Source of the DNA: Nyssa sinensis
Lineage: Eukaryota; Streptophyta; Magnoliopsida; Cornales; Nyssaceae
Assembly: GCA_008638375.1 (NCBI GenBank)
Contig: CM018048.1
Span: 5,557,089-5,621,088 of the forward strand
Direction: 5' to 3'
Length of the DNA: 64,000 nt
Positions within the stretch are counted from its first letter, which is position 1. The number at the start of each line of letters is the position of its first letter. The notes under the pieces were generated by a model, which saw nothing but the letters and a program-made list of their open reading frames with translations, ran no database searches and had not been told where the DNA came from. The position numbers and the translations under genes are program-made. This document shows, piece by piece, positions 62,682-64,000 of the stretch.

Positions 62682-63550
62682 CATCACTCCCAACTTTTCT
62701 GTCAGTATGTTTATGTTGAAATTTAACTTAGTTTTGGATTGGTTGTTATGACAAAAGGATTTAGGTGTATTGTGAGGTTAAACCGTCTACTTTTACCCTG
62801 CATTTTGACTTGTATTCATTGATGATATAAAAGATGATGTTGGAATGAGGACTTGAATAAATCACGCCATAGGGAGAATTTTTCTGCTTCTCTTTTATTT
62901 TACATTTGTTGAGTGATTTGGCTCAACAACAGTTGGAACCCCGGATTTACAGATCGAAACAGAAACTTGTAAAGGCTTTCACCTAATTGCAGGGGTTTGC
63001 AACCTTGGTACAGTGTGAGATTTCCAGACCTGGTGAAATTTAAATAGTTCATGGTAATATAGCCTCAAAGCTGTGCTGTTGGGTATAAATTAAACTCGGT
63101 GTCTAACAAAAGGTAAACAGGGTTTAGCTAAGATAGAAACCTCACCCAATAGTGGCAAGCTAGAAGCTTCAAATGGATCTGATTATTTCTGGATTAGATA
63201 ATTTTGAAATGATATTTCAACTTCATTTGGACTTTTTGATTAATTTGTAGTTTTCTCTGTCTGTGGTGGGTCAGGAATTACTTTGATAGATCAAGGAGCC
63301 ACATATCGCATATGATCTAGAACTCTCTCGAGGGACAATAATTGTTCCAGAAAAAAAGATCTTGAAAAATGGTGGATATGCTGTGCGGGTGGGTCGTCAC
63401 TTGATCAACTCATCAAAACATGTTTTATATAACAATACGAGTTAATGAAGTTATAATGAAGTTTATATTTGGTTCAACTTGCCCACAGCATTTAATACGT
63501 TTCGAGGGGTTCGTTAAGAATTTATTTGATAATAAGTTGTTTGAGATGAA
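62682..63550 (+). other. HISN3 3' flank, inside the inverted duplication
   Basis: Mirrors 37620-38488. It contains the probable 3' untranslated region of HISN3. Homology to the other copy stops at about 63550 ('gagatgaaatg'). Confidence 0.6.
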
Positions 63551-63665
63551 ATGTACAAAAAGTGCAACTACCTTGTTCTAATTCGGCTATAAATGTGCTT
63601 GTTTCTATTAGTCATTTCTGTATTCTGTTTTTTTTTTTTTCTTTTTCTATATTTTGAATTTTCAG

Positions 63666-63875
63666 GAACGACCAAAATGGTTAGAAATAAAATCCATCAA
63701 CGAGCTGAAAACCAAACTTGGTCATGCAATAGTGATGCTGCTTCTAATCGGGTTGCTTGACGAGAGTAAGAAGGCAGTCATACACTCTCCTGTGGATTTG
63801 CTTTGCTTCTCAGCTTCTGTGCTTCTTTCTCCTGGTTGCCTGTATCTGCTGTCAAAACTCAACGGCTCAAAATAA
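63666..63875 (+). CDS. UPF0114 (YqhA-like) membrane protein, orphan last exon
   Basis: A splice acceptor ('tatattttgaattttcag') precedes an open frame of 69 codons ending TAA at 63873-63875. It begins 'ERPKWLEIKSINELKTKLGH' and continues with a hydrophobic 'AIVMLLLIGLLDESKK' segment and a second membrane-like segment 'FSASVLLSPGCLYLLSKL'. This closely resembles the C-terminal exon of plastid UPF0114 proteins in plants, a poorly characterised membrane family. The preceding exons should lie upstream on the same strand, but that space holds the HISN3 3' flank, with homology to the duplication up to 63550. The gene therefore appears truncated by rearrangement; a very distant 5' part beyond HISN3 was not found. 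Confidence 0.7.
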   Translation, partial: ERPKWLEIKSINELKTKLGHAIVMLLLIGLLDESKKAVIHSPVDLLCFSASVLLSPGCLYLLSKLNGSK

Positions 63876-64000
63876 ATATCTGATACACAGTTTTGAAAAT
63901 ACCTTAGATGTGAGAAAATCAAAGTACACATGTACGTGTATCTATGTATGAAATTGCAATGAGCATGTGCATGTGGCTTTAATGTTTGATGAATATGAGG

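Larger units (their letters stand above)
37620..63550. repeat. inverted duplication covering the 3' half of HISN3
   Basis: The arms are about 37620-41880 (minus copy) and about 56660-63550 (plus copy). They share exons 5-8, the introns between them and about 0.87 kb of 3' flank. The plus arm is longer mainly because of the Copia-like insertion at 58155-60776. It also has a short extra segment near 61262-61305 that the minus arm lacks. Outside these borders the sequences stop matching. Substitutions are scattered through exons and introns, so this is not one sequence assembled twice. Confidence 0.85.

Overview
This is a window of nuclear DNA from a flowering plant, most likely a eudicot. Genes are few and contain introns with GT-AG borders. 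They sit in AT-rich DNA packed with nested plant transposons: solo LTRs, hAT-like, Mutator-like, Stowaway-like and Harbinger-like elements, an L1 LINE and a copy of a plant pararetrovirus. I cannot name the species.

Layout. (1) 0-7 kb: an intron-less pentatricopeptide-repeat (PPR) gene on the minus strand (4835-6314) carrying a frameshift near its N-terminus. (2) 7-15.3 kb: two copies of an AT-rich foldback element, then a nest in which a hAT-like element (9482-15308) was entered by a solo LTR (10669-15211), which was itself entered by a Mutator-like element (13773-14753). (3) 15.4-37.5 kb: one very large interrupted palindrome. Its two arms meet at about 25,536 over a 79-bp spacer, inside sequence resembling an endogenous caulimovirid. 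Both arms share old insertions (Stowaway-like and small hAT-like elements, hAT-like ends). Each arm also has private ones: solo LTR 21460-24786 on the left; solo LTR 26754-29574 and an L1 fragment on the right. (4) 37.6-41.9 kb: an inverted, 5'-truncated copy of the histidine-biosynthesis gene HISN3 (exons 5-8 only). (5) 42-46.7 kb: exon-like fragments I cannot identify, and a tandem duplication. (6) 46.7-48.3 kb: a second PPR gene on the minus strand, closely resembling Arabidopsis At2g36240, broken by one in-frame TAA. (7) 48.3-53.4 kb: AT-rich spacer, two tandem Harbinger-like elements and a solo LTR ending 53 bp before the HISN3 start. (8) 53.5-62.7 kb: the eight-exon HISN3 gene on the plus strand, with a non-autonomous Copia-like element in intron 6. 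(9) 63.67-63.88 kb: an orphan last exon of a UPF0114-family membrane protein, just past the end of the HISN3 inverted repeat.

The PPR (At2g36240-like) and HISN3 (At2g36230) genes lie head to head, and from memory these loci are neighbours in Arabidopsis, so the 46-63 kb part is probably a conserved gene island. The rest is mostly repeat-driven rearrangement. The two inverted duplications and the gene lesions (frameshift, nonsense codon, truncated copy, orphan exon) are the main points of interest. All alignments were made by eye.
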